Both the position numbers and the translations under genes were made by a program. Below the pieces are notes generated by a model. That model had not been told where the DNA came from. It saw only the letters and a list, made by a program, of their open reading frames with translations, and did no database searches. From positions 1-36,355 of the forward strand of contig CALVPE010000025.1 of assembly GCA_944350485.1 (NCBI GenBank): DNA of 36,355 nucleotides. The letters are read 5' to 3'. This DNA is from an uncultured Bacilli bacterium (lineage in GTDB: Bacteria; Bacillota_I; Bacilli_A; RF39; UBA660). Positions 1 through 7,194 of the stretch are shown here, piece by piece; within the stretch, counting starts at the first letter, position 1, and each line of letters starts with the position of its first letter.

Positions 1-1
1 T

Positions 2-1573
2 TGTATGTTAGTAAGTGATAGTTTAAGTGATGATGTTGAAACAGCTAAAGTAAATATTAAAAGTAAAGGTGAACCAAATTTAAATGATACAGCTCCAAGT
101 TATACTTATGTAGAAAAAGTAGAAAAAAGTGTTACTAATCCAGTTACTATTGATAATAAGAAAATTTATGTAGGAACAGAATACACATTTAATCAAACAA
201 CAGGACAATTTACAGTTATAACTAATGCTGGTAATGTTATTTTAAGTGATGATTATTTAAATTACTATACATGTGGAAGTACTATTTCTACATGTGATAC
301 AATTTATAAAATTTTAGAAACAAGTATTGAAGGAACAACATATAAAATAACTTTAGCCGATAGATATACTTATCAAATCGCAAGTACGATAAGAAGTGAA
401 GTAGGATTATATGAAACAGAAGATGATTATGGAACATCATATATATATCGAGGAGATGTAAAAAATAATAATGTCTACTTTGCTGGATATTATTGGAAGA
501 TAATAAGAACTAATGGAGATGGTTCAATTAGATTAATTTATAATGGAGAAACATCAAATGCAACTGGAAATCAAACAAGTATTAATAATACAGCTTATCA
601 ATATAATACAAGATTTCCCGATCCAACTTATGTAGGTTATATGTATGGAGAAGATTTTGAAGTTCAAACTAGTAGCGAAGCAACTTATAACGATATAAAT
701 GCTTTAAAAAAATATTATTTTGCTGATAACTATACTTTTGATGAAGAAACTAAAACATTTAAATTATCAGGAAATATTATTGAAAGCGGAAAAACATATA
801 GTGAAATGAATAGCTTAGGAGATAATGGATTTAAAAAATATCCATATAGTTGTCAAGGAACAACTAAAGATTCTACTTGCCAGTTTATATTAAAAATAAA
901 TAGTTATGTTAATGAAACTCGTGTTAAAGCCCAGTATATCGCTTATTCATCAACAAGTTTAGAAGCAACAAGAAAAGATACAACTAGTAGTAATATTAAA
1001 ACTCAATTAGATAATTGGTATCAAACTAATATTATTGGAAAAACTGATAGTCAAGGGAATTTAGTTACTAATTATATAGTTGATGGAACATTTTGTAATG
1101 ACAGAAGTTTTGCTAGTACTAATACCGGAAATGGCTTTAGTCTGGTACCAAATACTTTATATGCAGGTTATAAAAGATTATATAGTGATGAAAGTAAAAC
1201 AGCAACTTTAAAATGTGTTAATAATAATGATAAATTTTCTAAAACAGCAAGTCGAGGAAATGCCAAATTAACATATCCAGTAGCTTTAATAACAGCTGAT
1301 GAAGTAGCTTTAGCAGGAGGAAAACATGATATGAAAAATCAAGATTATTATTTAAGAACAAATGCTTATTATTTGACCATGTCTCCTTCGTACTTCTATT
1401 CCAGCCACGCTTTTGCTCTCGTGTTCCGCGTGTACCCCGCTGGCGAGCTTCATCCTTGGGCTAACGTCACTAACTCCTTCGGCGCCCGCGCAGTTATCAA
1501 TCTTCGATCTGATATTCTAATATCTCAAGGAGATGGAACTATAGAAAATCCGTATATTTTAACACTTGCTTAG
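2..1573 (+). CDS. Large surface protein, 5'-truncated, with putative diversified C-terminal lectin-like domain
   Basis: The frame is open to the window edge (codon at 2-4 before the first ATG at 5). No signal peptide or ribosome site is visible, so the true start probably lies upstream. Residues are numbered from the ATG at 5. A region around residues 138-180 (ETEDDYGTSYIYRG, then FAGYYWKIIRTNGDGSIRLIY) and the C-terminal block from about 430 (YPVALITADEVALAGG, MSPS, GARAVINLRSD, GDGTIENPY) match a large family of gut Firmicutes surface proteins. I recognise these by pattern only, and their C-terminus resembles a C-type-lectin/FGE-like fold. Cys pairs in the middle may form disulphides. Codons from residue 459 to about 501 are strongly GC-rich and end mostly in C or T, unlike the rest of the gene; see the variable-region entry. 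Function is presumably extracellular binding (inference). Family assignment is moderately sure, ligand unknown. Confidence 0.75.
   Translation, partial: CMLVSDSLSDDVETAKVNIKSKGEPNLNDTAPSYTYVEKVEKSVTNPVTIDNKKIYVGTEYTFNQTTGQFTVITNAGNVILSDDYLNYYTCGSTISTCDTIYKILETSIEGTTYKITLADRYTYQIASTIRSEVGLYETEDDYGTSYIYRGDVKNNNVYFAGYYWKIIRTNGDGSIRLIYNGETSNATGNQTSINNTAYQYNTRFPDPTYVGYMYGEDFEVQTSSEATYNDINALKKYYFADNYTFDEETKTFKLSGNIIESGKTYSEMNSLGDNGFKKYPYSCQGTTKDSTCQFILKINSYVNETRVKAQYIAYSSTSLEATRKDTTSSNIKTQLDNWYQTNIIGKTDSQGNLVTNYIVDGTFCNDRSFASTNTGNGFSLVPNTLYAGYKRLYSDESKTATLKCVNNNDKFSKTASRGNAKLTYPVALITADEVALAGGKHDMKNQDYYLRTNAYYLTMSPSYFYSSHAFALVFRVYPAGELHPWANVTNSFGARAVINLRSDILISQGDGTIENPYILTLA
1379..1505 (+). other. 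Candidate DGR variable region inside the surface-protein gene
   Basis: Counting 1381-1500 gives 68 G/C of 120 bases (57%) and only 16 A (13%), against A/T-dominated sequence directly on both sides. Almost every codon ends in C or T (TAC, TTC, TAT, TCC, AGC, CAC, CTC, CGC, CCC and so on). That is what random replacement of the adenines in AAC/AAT codons of a template repeat would give. Two AAC codons remain (1463, 1472). The patch encodes the aromatic-rich segment between MSPS and GARAVINLRSD near the C-terminus, the usual location of DGR variable regions in C-type-lectin-fold targets. No reverse transcriptase or template repeat is in this window, so the mechanism is inferred. Confidence 0.65.
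1511..1524. repeat. Small perfect dyad just 3' of the GC-rich patch
   Basis: GATATT and AATATC form a perfect inverted repeat with a 2-base centre (or a 5-bp stem with a 4-base loop). It sits about 20 bases after the GC-only run GGCGCCCGCGC at 1481-1491. DGR targets of the Bordetella-phage type have a GC-rich initiation site and then a short hairpin after the variable region. The stem here is AT-only and short, so the parallel is suggestive only. Confidence 0.35.
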
Positions 1574-1620
1574 ATAAATTAAAATATTATATTCAATGAT
1601 AATTAAATGTAATAATTAAT

Positions 1621-1655
1621 AAATGGTGATGAATAAAAAAACTCATCACCATTTT
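1621..1655. terminator. Bidirectional intrinsic terminator between surface gene and pyk
   Basis: A perfect 12-bp stem (1621-1632 with 1643-1654, core TGGTGATGA/TCATCACCA) has a 10-base A-rich loop, A residues on its left and T residues on its right. It lies between two convergent genes and can serve both. Confidence 0.85.
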
Positions 1656-1724
1656 ATGTTTAAATTATAAAATAAAAATAAAAAGAAAAAAGTCCAATAA
1701 GTAATATTGTTTAATCATAATTAA

Positions 1725-3143
1725 TTAAATAGTTTCAATTTTTATTAAATTAGTTTTAGGAATTTCAGTTGAATTAACATCTGTTTTGAAACCTGCTGTC
1801 ATGATTATATTATCACCTTTTTGTAAATCTAAAAATTTAAGTGCTTCTTCTCTTGAAGCCATAAATACTTCTTCAGTTACATTATATTTTTCAATAACAC
1901 GTGGATAAATTCCGTAATAAAGTATTAAACTTTCAGCAATACTTTTATCAGTTGTAAGTGTTAAAATAGGGCAATTTGGTTCTAAATTAGAAACTAAAGT
2001 TGCTGTTTTTCCAGTAATAGTCGGAATAACAATTAATTTAGCTTTTAAATCATTGGCTGTAATTACTACACTTTTAGCAATAGCTTCGGTTTGAATATCT
2101 TGGTTTTCTGTATTATAAATACTAATATTTTCATTAGAATTTTCAATATGTTCACAAATTTTTGCCATATAAGAAACAGCTTCAATTGGATGTAATCCTG
2201 TTGTTGTTTCGCCACTTAACATAACAGCATCAGCTCCATTATAAACAGCATTAGCAATATCAGTAACTTCTGCTCTTGTTGGACGAATATTTTTTTTCAT
2301 ACTTTCAAGCATTTCAGTTGCAACGACACAAATTTTACCTTTCTTACGACATAAAGTAGCAATTTTTCTTTGACAAACCGGTAAATCTTCCATCGGAATT
2401 TCAACACCTAAATCACCACGAGCTACCATAATTCCATCTGCAACTTCAATAATACTTTCTAAATTATCAATTCCTGTTTGCGATTCTATTTTAGCAATTA
2501 TTTTCATATCAAGACGATTTTCTCTTTCTAAAATTTTTTTAACTTCTAAAACTTCTTCTTTCGTTGAAACAAAAGAACAAGCTAAAAAATTACCTTGATT
2601 TCTGCAAGCATAGATAATATCTTCATAATCTTCCTTTGAAATAAAAGGAATATCTAATTTAACTCCTGGAACAGCTAAACTTTTTTTACTTTCTAAAATA
2701 CCACCTGTAATAATTTTACAATTTACATAACTGTTATTTTTTTCAATTACTTCAATTTTCATTAAACCATTTTCAAGTAAAATAATGTTACCAACTTCTA
2801 AAGAGTCAATTGCCTGTTGATGATTAACACTAAATCTTTCTTCATTACCAATAACATTTTCTTTAACTATTTTAATTGTCTTTCCAGCAATTAAATTAAT
2901 ACCACCATTTTGAACAATGCCATTTCTAAATTCTGGTCCTTTTGTATCATATAAAATACCAATTGTTTCTTTCGTTTTTTCTCTAACTTTATTAACAACT
3001 TTTAAAACATTTTCTCTTTCTTCGATAGTTGCATGTGAAAAATTAATTCTTGCTACATTGCAACCTGCTAAAACCATCTTGGTAAACACATCTTCATTAC
3101 AACTACTAGGTCCAATACTACAAATAATCTTTGTTTTTTTCAT
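1725..3143 (-). CDS. pyk: Pyruvate kinase
   Basis: Cytosolic glycolytic enzyme converting phosphoenolpyruvate and ADP to pyruvate and ATP. The 472-residue protein has the family's expected length without the extra C-terminal PEP-utiliser domain found in Bacillus. Visible hallmarks: N-terminal TKIICSIGPSS, substrate-site ARINFSH (residues 31-37), DTKGPEFR (66-73), the catalytic lysine segment IIAKIES (215-221), metal-binding RGDLGVE (242-248) and DAVMLSGETTTG (305-316). The C-terminal regulatory domain follows to residue 472. An AAGGAG ribosome site lies just upstream of the ATG, and an extended -10 promoter lies at 3175-3180. The gene is apparently monocistronic and ends at the shared terminator near 1640. 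With PFOR and PFL in the same window it forms the pyruvate node of fermentation. Confidence 0.97.
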   Translation of the reverse strand: MKKTKIICSIGPSSCNEDVFTKMVLAGCNVARINFSHATIEERENVLKVVNKVREKTKETIGILYDTKGPEFRNGIVQNGGINLIAGKTIKIVKENVIGNEERFSVNHQQAIDSLEVGNIILLENGLMKIEVIEKNNSYVNCKIITGGILESKKSLAVPGVKLDIPFISKEDYEDIIYACRNQGNFLACSFVSTKEEVLEVKKILERENRLDMKIIAKIESQTGIDNLESIIEVADGIMVARGDLGVEIPMEDLPVCQRKIATLCRKKGKICVVATEMLESMKKNIRPTRAEVTDIANAVYNGADAVMLSGETTTGLHPIEAVSYMAKICEHIENSNENISIYNTENQDIQTEAIAKSVVITANDLKAKLIVIPTITGKTATLVSNLEPNCPILTLTTDKSIAESLILYYGIYPRVIEKYNVTEEVFMASREEALKFLDLQKGDNIIMTAGFKTDVNSTEIPKTNLIKIETI

Positions 3144-3174
3144 AAATTTACTCCTTCAAATCAATTTTCAACTT

Positions 3175-3183
3175 AGTATAACA
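3175..3183 (-). promoter_or_regulatory. Extended -10 promoter of pyk
   Basis: On the minus strand TGTTATACT (TGn plus TATACT) lies about 30 bases before the pyk ATG. The -35 region at 17-bp spacing is poor (TTTAAA). Confidence 0.6.
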
Positions 3184-3211
3184 TAAATCTTTACCTTTTT
3201 AAAGTAAAATT

Positions 3212-3970
3212 TTATTCTTCTAATAAAATATCTAATAATACAATTTTAAAACCTAAATTATTAATTTTATTAATTAAAACACTTATTTCTTCAAGATTAT
3301 TAAAATTAATAATATTATAAGCTAAAATACTTCCATTTTTAATAATTTGATAAGTATGATAATAGTAATCATGATCAATAAAATTAGGATAAATGGTAAA
3401 TTTATTATAATACACACAAATATTTTTAAAATTAATTGTGGTTGTATAACAATAATTAGCTTTTAAATTAGAAGCAATATTATCTTCTAAAATAAGAATA
3501 TTATTTAAATTAAGATTTTCTTTAATAATTTCTTTTTCTAAAATTAAATTTAAATTATGAAAATATTCTTTTTCTTTTAATTTATTAAAGAGTTCTAGAT
3601 TATCAATTTTTAAAATAATACTTACTTCTTTTTTTGAACTATTTCCATTAATGATTAATTTATCTTGATTATTTTTTAAAGAAATATTTGGTTTTATTTT
3701 TTGATAAACTAATAAACTTTCTTGATAACTATTTATTTTTTTCATTCTTTGATAACTTTTATCAATATCTATTTTTAAGCCACTTATTCCTGGAATAATA
3801 GTATTATCTTTTATAATAGCGTCACTTGGTTCTTTAATTATTTGTTTAGTGTTTTTTATTTTAATCATTAAAGGATCTTTAGTTTTTAAATAATTTAACA
3901 CTTTATTTGTATAATAAAAACTAAAAGTTAATAAAGTTAAAGTTAAAATAATATTTATGATTTTTTTCAT
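3212..3970 (-). CDS. Membrane-anchored protein with probable degenerate NodB-like deacetylase domain
   Basis: 252 residues with an N-terminal hydrophobic anchor at about residues 4-20, the rest predicted outside the membrane. I recognise a pattern shared with divergent polysaccharide-deacetylase-like proteins of low-GC gut bacteria: a linker with PGISGLKIDIDKSYQRMKK, then a predicted beta-rich domain ending in NNLGFKIVLLDILLEE, like the final strand-helix of NodB folds. I see no clear catalytic Asp/His metal motif, so enzymatic activity is doubtful. It begins only about 25 bases after the T-tract of the rpmB terminator and lacks a good ribosome site before its ATG, so expression probably depends on readthrough. 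It could also be an unrelated anchored beta protein. The gene is real (long frame, anchor, intact); its function is unknown. Confidence 0.7.
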   Translation of the reverse strand: MKKIINIILTLTLLTFSFYYTNKVLNYLKTKDPLMIKIKNTKQIIKEPSDAIIKDNTIIPGISGLKIDIDKSYQRMKKINSYQESLLVYQKIKPNISLKNNQDKLIINGNSSKKEVSIILKIDNLELFNKLKEKEYFHNLNLILEKEIIKENLNLNNILILEDNIASNLKANYCYTTTINFKNICVYYNKFTIYPNFIDHDYYYHTYQIIKNGSILAYNIINFNNLEEISVLINKINNLGFKIVLLDILLEE

Positions 3971-3993
3971 CTTTTAATTTTATGAAAAAAAGT

Positions 3994-4030
3994 TAAAAAA
4001 AAGAAGATACTTACTTTGTTTTGGTATCTT
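3994..4030 (-). terminator. Intrinsic terminator overlapping the rpmB stop codon
   Basis: On the minus strand AAGATAC and GTATCTT form a 7-bp stem around a loop holding the last rpmB codons and its TAA, followed by a run of eight T. The stem starts inside the coding sequence, so a translating ribosome would cover it. Confidence 0.7.
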
Positions 4031-4199
4031 TGATATCTTTTTTATATTTTTTAGCTTCACGAGCTGTTACTTTTACTTTTGTACCATCTTCTAAGGTTAC
4101 ATTTTGTAAATTTAATTTTTGCATGTGTCTTGTTGCATTACACGCATGACTTCTACGATTTCCAAACATTGGCTTTTTAGAAGTAGCTTTATTTGCCAT
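4011..4199 (-). CDS. rpmB: 50S ribosomal protein L28
   Basis: A 62-residue basic protein of the large ribosomal subunit. MANKATSKKPMFGNRRSHAC, then the TRHMQKLNLQ and TLEDGTKVKVTAREAKKY segments are typical of bacterial L28, and the length is as expected. I chose the ATG at 4199 because a strong AAAAGGAGTGAT site precedes it; the frame stays open upstream to 4268, but that extension is outside the L28 family pattern and covers the promoter. Promoter boxes are at 4240-4268, and a terminator overlaps the stop codon. The gene is followed on the same strand by the membrane protein at 3212-3970. Confidence 0.96.
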   Translation of the reverse strand: MANKATSKKPMFGNRRSHACNATRHMQKLNLQNVTLEDGTKVKVTAREAKKYKKDIKDTKTK

Positions 4200-4239
4200 A
4201 CTATCACTCCTTTTTAAATTTAATAACTCACGCTTATTA

Positions 4240-4268
4240 ACTTTAACATAATATTTATGTAAAGTCAA
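4240..4268 (-). promoter_or_regulatory. rpmB promoter
   Basis: On the minus strand TTGACT (4263-4268), a 17-bp spacer, then TAAAGT (4240-4245) preceded by TG one base away (extended -10). It lies about 40 bases before the start codon. Confidence 0.6.
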
Positions 4269-4590
4269 ATAAAATAAGGCCTTTTTTAAAAAAATTTAAC
4301 TTTATTTTTTTGAAAATATAAATAGATTTTAAATTAAGTTTGCATAAAGTGTTAAAATAATTTTAAAAATGTAAAGTTGTGTCATTCAAGAGAATTCTTT
4401 TAAGAGAAAATTGTTTTAAAATAAAAAATATTTTAAAAAGGTCAATTAATTTGAAAACTATATTTTGATGATAAAGTTTTCTTTTATTTTATGATACAAT
4501 TATTTACAGAGGTTTGAAGAATTAGAAAATAATATATAAAAGATAGATTTATAATAATATGAATTTATTATAAAAATAATAGAAAAATAT
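4269..4590. other. AT-rich intergenic region, no gene seen
   Basis: Between the divergent rpmB and nucleotidase promoters. Short frames only. TGATACAAT at 4492-4500 looks like an extended -10 but has no -35 at the right distance. Nothing else is supported. Confidence 0.5.
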
Positions 4591-4619
4591 TTGGATAAAT
4601 TTATTAAAACCTGTATAAT
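4591..4619 (+). promoter_or_regulatory. Promoter of the nucleotidase-rsmE operon
   Basis: TTGGAT (4591-4596), 17-bp spacer, consensus TATAAT (4614-4619). The predicted transcript start near 4626 leaves a very short leader of about 15 bases containing GAGGT. Confidence 0.75.
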
Positions 4620-4640
4620 AAAATTGAGGTATTTGTGTTT

Positions 4641-5207
4641 ATGAAAATAGGAATTGATTTAGATGATACTTTAACAGATATTCAAGATGAATTATTAAAA
4701 GAAGCTTTAAAATATGATAAAACATTAGAAAATAAAGGAATAGTAAATCCTAATAAAGTTTTAATTACAGAAAAATTTGCATGGAGTAATTCTAATCGAA
4801 AATATTTTTTAAAGAATATCAGAAAGGAAGTTGTAGAACAAGCAAAATTAAGACCAGATACTCTCATTATCTTAAATGAATTAAAAAAACGAGGTTATGA
4901 AATTATAATTATTACGGCTCGTAGTAGTACTTATTATGAAGATCCATACGAGTTTACTTTAAAATACTTAATTAAAAACAAAATTCCTTTTGATAAATTA
5001 ATTGTTAATGGTAAAGATAAAGTTAAAGTTTGTAAGATGGAACAGATAAACTTTTTTATAGATAATAATTTAACTAATTGTTTAAACGTTTCTAAGCTTG
5101 GTGTTAAAGTTTTTTTTCTTAACATTGGTTTTTATAAAGACGTTTTTACTTCTAAAAATATTAAAATTATTTATTCCTTAAAAGAAATATTAAAATATAT
5201 AAAGTAG
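4641..5207 (+). CDS. HAD-superfamily 5'(3')-deoxyribonucleotidase-like protein
   Basis: 188-residue cytosolic HAD hydrolase, probably dephosphorylating nucleoside monophosphates (family knowledge; exact substrate not readable). Motif I is at the extreme N-terminus: D6-L-D8-D-T10 with the two catalytic aspartates. Motif II is T92 in IIIITARSS, the motif III lysine is around K126-K128, and motif IV is the acidic FIDNN at 139-143. The arrangement and length fit the NT5C type 5'-nucleotidase family. A GTG at 4635 is in frame, but ATG 4641 has better spacing from GAGGT (4626-4630) and places motif I as in the family. First gene of an operon with rsmE (7-base gap). Confidence 0.85.
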   Translation: MKIGIDLDDTLTDIQDELLKEALKYDKTLENKGIVNPNKVLITEKFAWSNSNRKYFLKNIRKEVVEQAKLRPDTLIILNELKKRGYEIIIITARSSTYYEDPYEFTLKYLIKNKIPFDKLIVNGKDKVKVCKMEQINFFIDNNLTNCLNVSKLGVKVFFLNIGFYKDVFTSKNIKIIYSLKEILKYIK

Positions 5208-5214
5208 GTGAATT

Positions 5215-5928
5215 ATGCAAAGATATTTTACTAATGATTTTGATAATCAAATTTTTAAATTAAATTTAGAAGATACTTACCATATAACAAAAGTTATGCG
5301 GATGAAACTAAATGATTTAATTGAAGTGGTTTATAATAATCGAGTTTATATTGCAAGTATAAATACATTACAACCAAATGTTTTAGCAAGTCTAAAAGAA
5401 GCAAAAAATACATATAATGAATTAAATATTAAGGTTACTATTTGTCAAAGTCTTGTTAAAGAAAATAAAATGGATTTAATTTTACAAAAAGGGGTTGAAC
5501 TTGGAGCATATGAATTTATTCCGCTAATAACTAGAAATAGTATTGTTAAAGTAGATAAAGATTTTAATAAAAAAATTATTAGATGGCAAAGAATTGTTAA
5601 AGAAGCGAGTGAGCAATCAAAAAGAAATATTATTCCAGAAGTTAAAAATATTTTAACAATCAAAGAATTAATTAAATTAGATTATGATTTAAAAATACTT
5701 TGTACTGTCAATGAATTGTCAAGAAGTTTAAAAAATATTTTGCAAAATAATAAAAAATGTGGTACTATGATTATAGTAGTAGGTCCTGAAGGCGGATTTA
5801 AAAAAGAAGAAGAAGAACTATTAACTCAACATGGTTATTTAAGTACAACTCTTTTAGATTTTGTTTTAAGAACTGAGACAGCAGCAATTGTAGCACTTAG
5901 TATGATAAATTATGAATTTAAGAGGTGA
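5215..5928 (+). CDS. rsmE: 16S rRNA (uracil1498-N3)-methyltransferase RsmE
   Basis: 237-residue SPOUT-class methyltransferase that modifies U1498 of 16S rRNA with S-adenosylmethionine. The N-terminal PUA-like RNA-binding part includes HITKVMRMK (23-31). The C-terminal trefoil-knot SAM site is shown by VVGPEGGFKKEEEELL (188-203) and LRTETAAIVALSMINYE (218-234), both diagnostic. Length is normal (about 240). AGGTGA lies before the ATG, and the gene follows the nucleotidase at 7 bases. It ends with TGA, which helps show that TGA is a stop in this organism. Its last bases carry the ribosome site of the next gene. Confidence 0.96.
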   Translation: MQRYFTNDFDNQIFKLNLEDTYHITKVMRMKLNDLIEVVYNNRVYIASINTLQPNVLASLKEAKNTYNELNIKVTICQSLVKENKMDLILQKGVELGAYEFIPLITRNSIVKVDKDFNKKIIRWQRIVKEASEQSKRNIIPEVKNILTIKELIKLDYDLKILCTVNELSRSLKNILQNNKKCGTMIIVVGPEGGFKKEEEELLTQHGYLSTTLLDFVLRTETAAIVALSMINYEFKR

Positions 5929-5935
5929 ATTTTTA

Positions 5936-6772
5936 ATGGATAATTTGCTTAGTTTATTTACTTATAAAGAATTATTAATAATGGGAAGTGTTGTTGGTTT
6001 TTTAATATTTTTAATTATAGTATTGGTAATTTGGGATTTAATTAGTCGAAAACAGGAAAATGTTTTAGAAGATGTGAAAGAGGATTACCAAAAGCTAGAA
6101 GTAGAAATTAGCAATTTTGAGGAAAATGTTAACGAAAAAATAGAAATTCAAACTAATCCCGTTCCAGGTGATTTAGAATTATTAATTGAAGAGGAAAAAA
6201 CTATAGAAACTTCAAAGGTTATAGATCAATTAACTGAAATTGAACCTTTAATAATGGAAATTGATGTTCCTTCTATTGTTAAAATTGAAAAAGAAGAAGA
6301 AAAAGAATTGAATAGCCAAGAAAAGGCTCAAATTGAACTTTTAAAAATTGAAGATGAACTTGAACATCAACCTAGTTTAGAAGATACAATTACAAATTTA
6401 GAAACAATTGAAGAAGAAAATGCCATTATTAGTTATCAAGAATTATTAGAAAATACAGGGGAACTTACTAATATTTTAGAAGATGATGGTGATGAACCAA
6501 TCACGATTGATGAAGTCTTTAAATTATTTAACGAAGAAAATAATGAAGGTTTAATTGTCAATGAAGCTTTAAACAATTTACCAATTGAAGAAGCTTATCA
6601 AGGAGATTTTACAAGTACTCCTTATTTATCACCAATAAATGGTCTTGAAAATGAAAATTTAGCGGAAATTCAATTAGAAAATACAGCTAATTTAGAAAAA
6701 CTTGATAAAGAAATTAGGAAAACTAATCAATTTTTAAATATTTTAAATGAGTTAAAGAAAAATCTTGAATGA
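5936..6772 (+). CDS. Acidic single-pass membrane protein of unknown function
   Basis: 278 residues. The ATG at 5936 is chosen because AGAGGTGA (5921-5928) precedes it; an in-frame ATG at 5912 lies inside rsmE without a site. A single membrane segment spans about residues 14-35, followed by a long, very Glu-rich cytoplasmic-type tail with coiled-coil-like stretches (EEEKEL, EDELE, EEENAI, and at the end LEKLDKEIRKTNQFLNILNELKKNLE). The architecture resembles membrane-tethered scaffold proteins of the division machinery, but no specific family is recognised. Third gene of the nucleotidase-rsmE operon, closed by a terminator overlapping its TGA stop. Confidence 0.75.
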   Translation: MDNLLSLFTYKELLIMGSVVGFLIFLIIVLVIWDLISRKQENVLEDVKEDYQKLEVEISNFEENVNEKIEIQTNPVPGDLELLIEEEKTIETSKVIDQLTEIEPLIMEIDVPSIVKIEKEEEKELNSQEKAQIELLKIEDELEHQPSLEDTITNLETIEEENAIISYQELLENTGELTNILEDDGDEPITIDEVFKLFNEENNEGLIVNEALNNLPIEEAYQGDFTSTPYLSPINGLENENLAEIQLENTANLEKLDKEIRKTNQFLNILNELKKNLE

Positions 6773-6783
6773 TTTTTCTTTTA
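6754..6783 (+). terminator. Intrinsic terminator overlapping the stop codon
   Basis: AAGAAAAATC and GATTTTTCTT form a perfect 10-bp stem with a 6-base loop, running into further T. The TGA stop (6770-6772) lies in the hairpin. Confidence 0.75.
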
Positions 6784-6962
6784 ATATAAAATACACTAAA
6801 AATCATGATTTACTATGCTAAAAATAGTTTCACTTTAAAAATTAACACTATACTAGGTTTACTTTTATAATTTTAATTTTCTTTATATTTATGATAGTAT
6901 CTTTTCATACGTTTATAGTTAAGTTTTACCTCAGAAAAAATTAATTGAATTTGAAATTCTTG
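6784..6962. other. AT-rich intergenic stretch, nothing recognised
   Basis: Between the terminator at 6754-6783 and the consensus promoter at 6963. No frame with a ribosome site and no convincing RNA fold seen. Confidence 0.4.
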
Positions 6963-6990
6963 TTGACAAACAAAAGTTTTAAAGTATAAT
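6963..6990 (+). promoter_or_regulatory. Consensus sigma-A promoter of the mtaB operon
   Basis: TTGACA (6963-6968), 16-bp spacer, TATAAT (6985-6990): perfect -35 and -10 boxes. The transcript would start near 6997, leaving about 200 bases of leader. Confidence 0.85.
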
Positions 6991-6993
6991 GAA

Positions 6994-7010
6994 ATTATAA
7001 GTCTTATAAT
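6994..7010. promoter_or_regulatory. Perfect dyad at the transcription start, possible operator
   Basis: ATTATAA-GTC-TTATAAT, a 7-bp perfect inverted repeat directly after the -10 box and across the expected start site. It could be a repressor operator or a 5' RNA hairpin; both are inference. Confidence 0.4.
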
Positions 7011-7037
7011 TGTTATGAAGTTTTTCAAGGTCTAAAC

Positions 7038-7073
7038 ATGAAATATAAAATATATAAATTTGGAATATACTAG
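7038..7073 (+). other. Possible leader mini-ORF (11 codons)
   Basis: ATG-led frame encoding MKYKIYKFGIY then TAG, with AAGG about 8 bases upstream, inside the leader of the next gene. Three Tyr and one Phe in 11 residues would suit an attenuator peptide, but no anti-terminator/terminator pair is obvious downstream. Could be chance. Confidence 0.25.
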
Positions 7074-7194
7074 TTCAAAAAACAGGAAATATCAATTAAT
7101 AAAACATTTGTGGTAGAGTAGGTTTATTTGCAGTTATTTTTTTAGTAAATGCAAAGAATTGGTTTATTTATAATATAATTAATAGGGAGGTTTT

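Noticed and set aside
1379-1505. Simple horizontal transfer of a foreign GC-rich domain as the explanation of the patch
   Set aside because: Less likely: the patch covers only part of one domain, keeps the family's invariant residues on both sides, and the specific lack of A with C/T-ending codons fits adenine mutagenesis better than ordinary foreign DNA. It remains an alternative until a template repeat is found.
2917-3186. Plus-strand 89-codon frame opposite pyruvate kinase
   Set aside because: Covers the pyk start, its ribosome site and its promoter on the other strand; hydrophobic by chance from antisense of Lys/Glu-rich codons.
4492-4500. Second promoter for the nucleotidase operon
   Set aside because: TGATACAAT is a fair extended -10, but no -35 stands at 16-18 bases, and a better promoter exists at 4591-4619.
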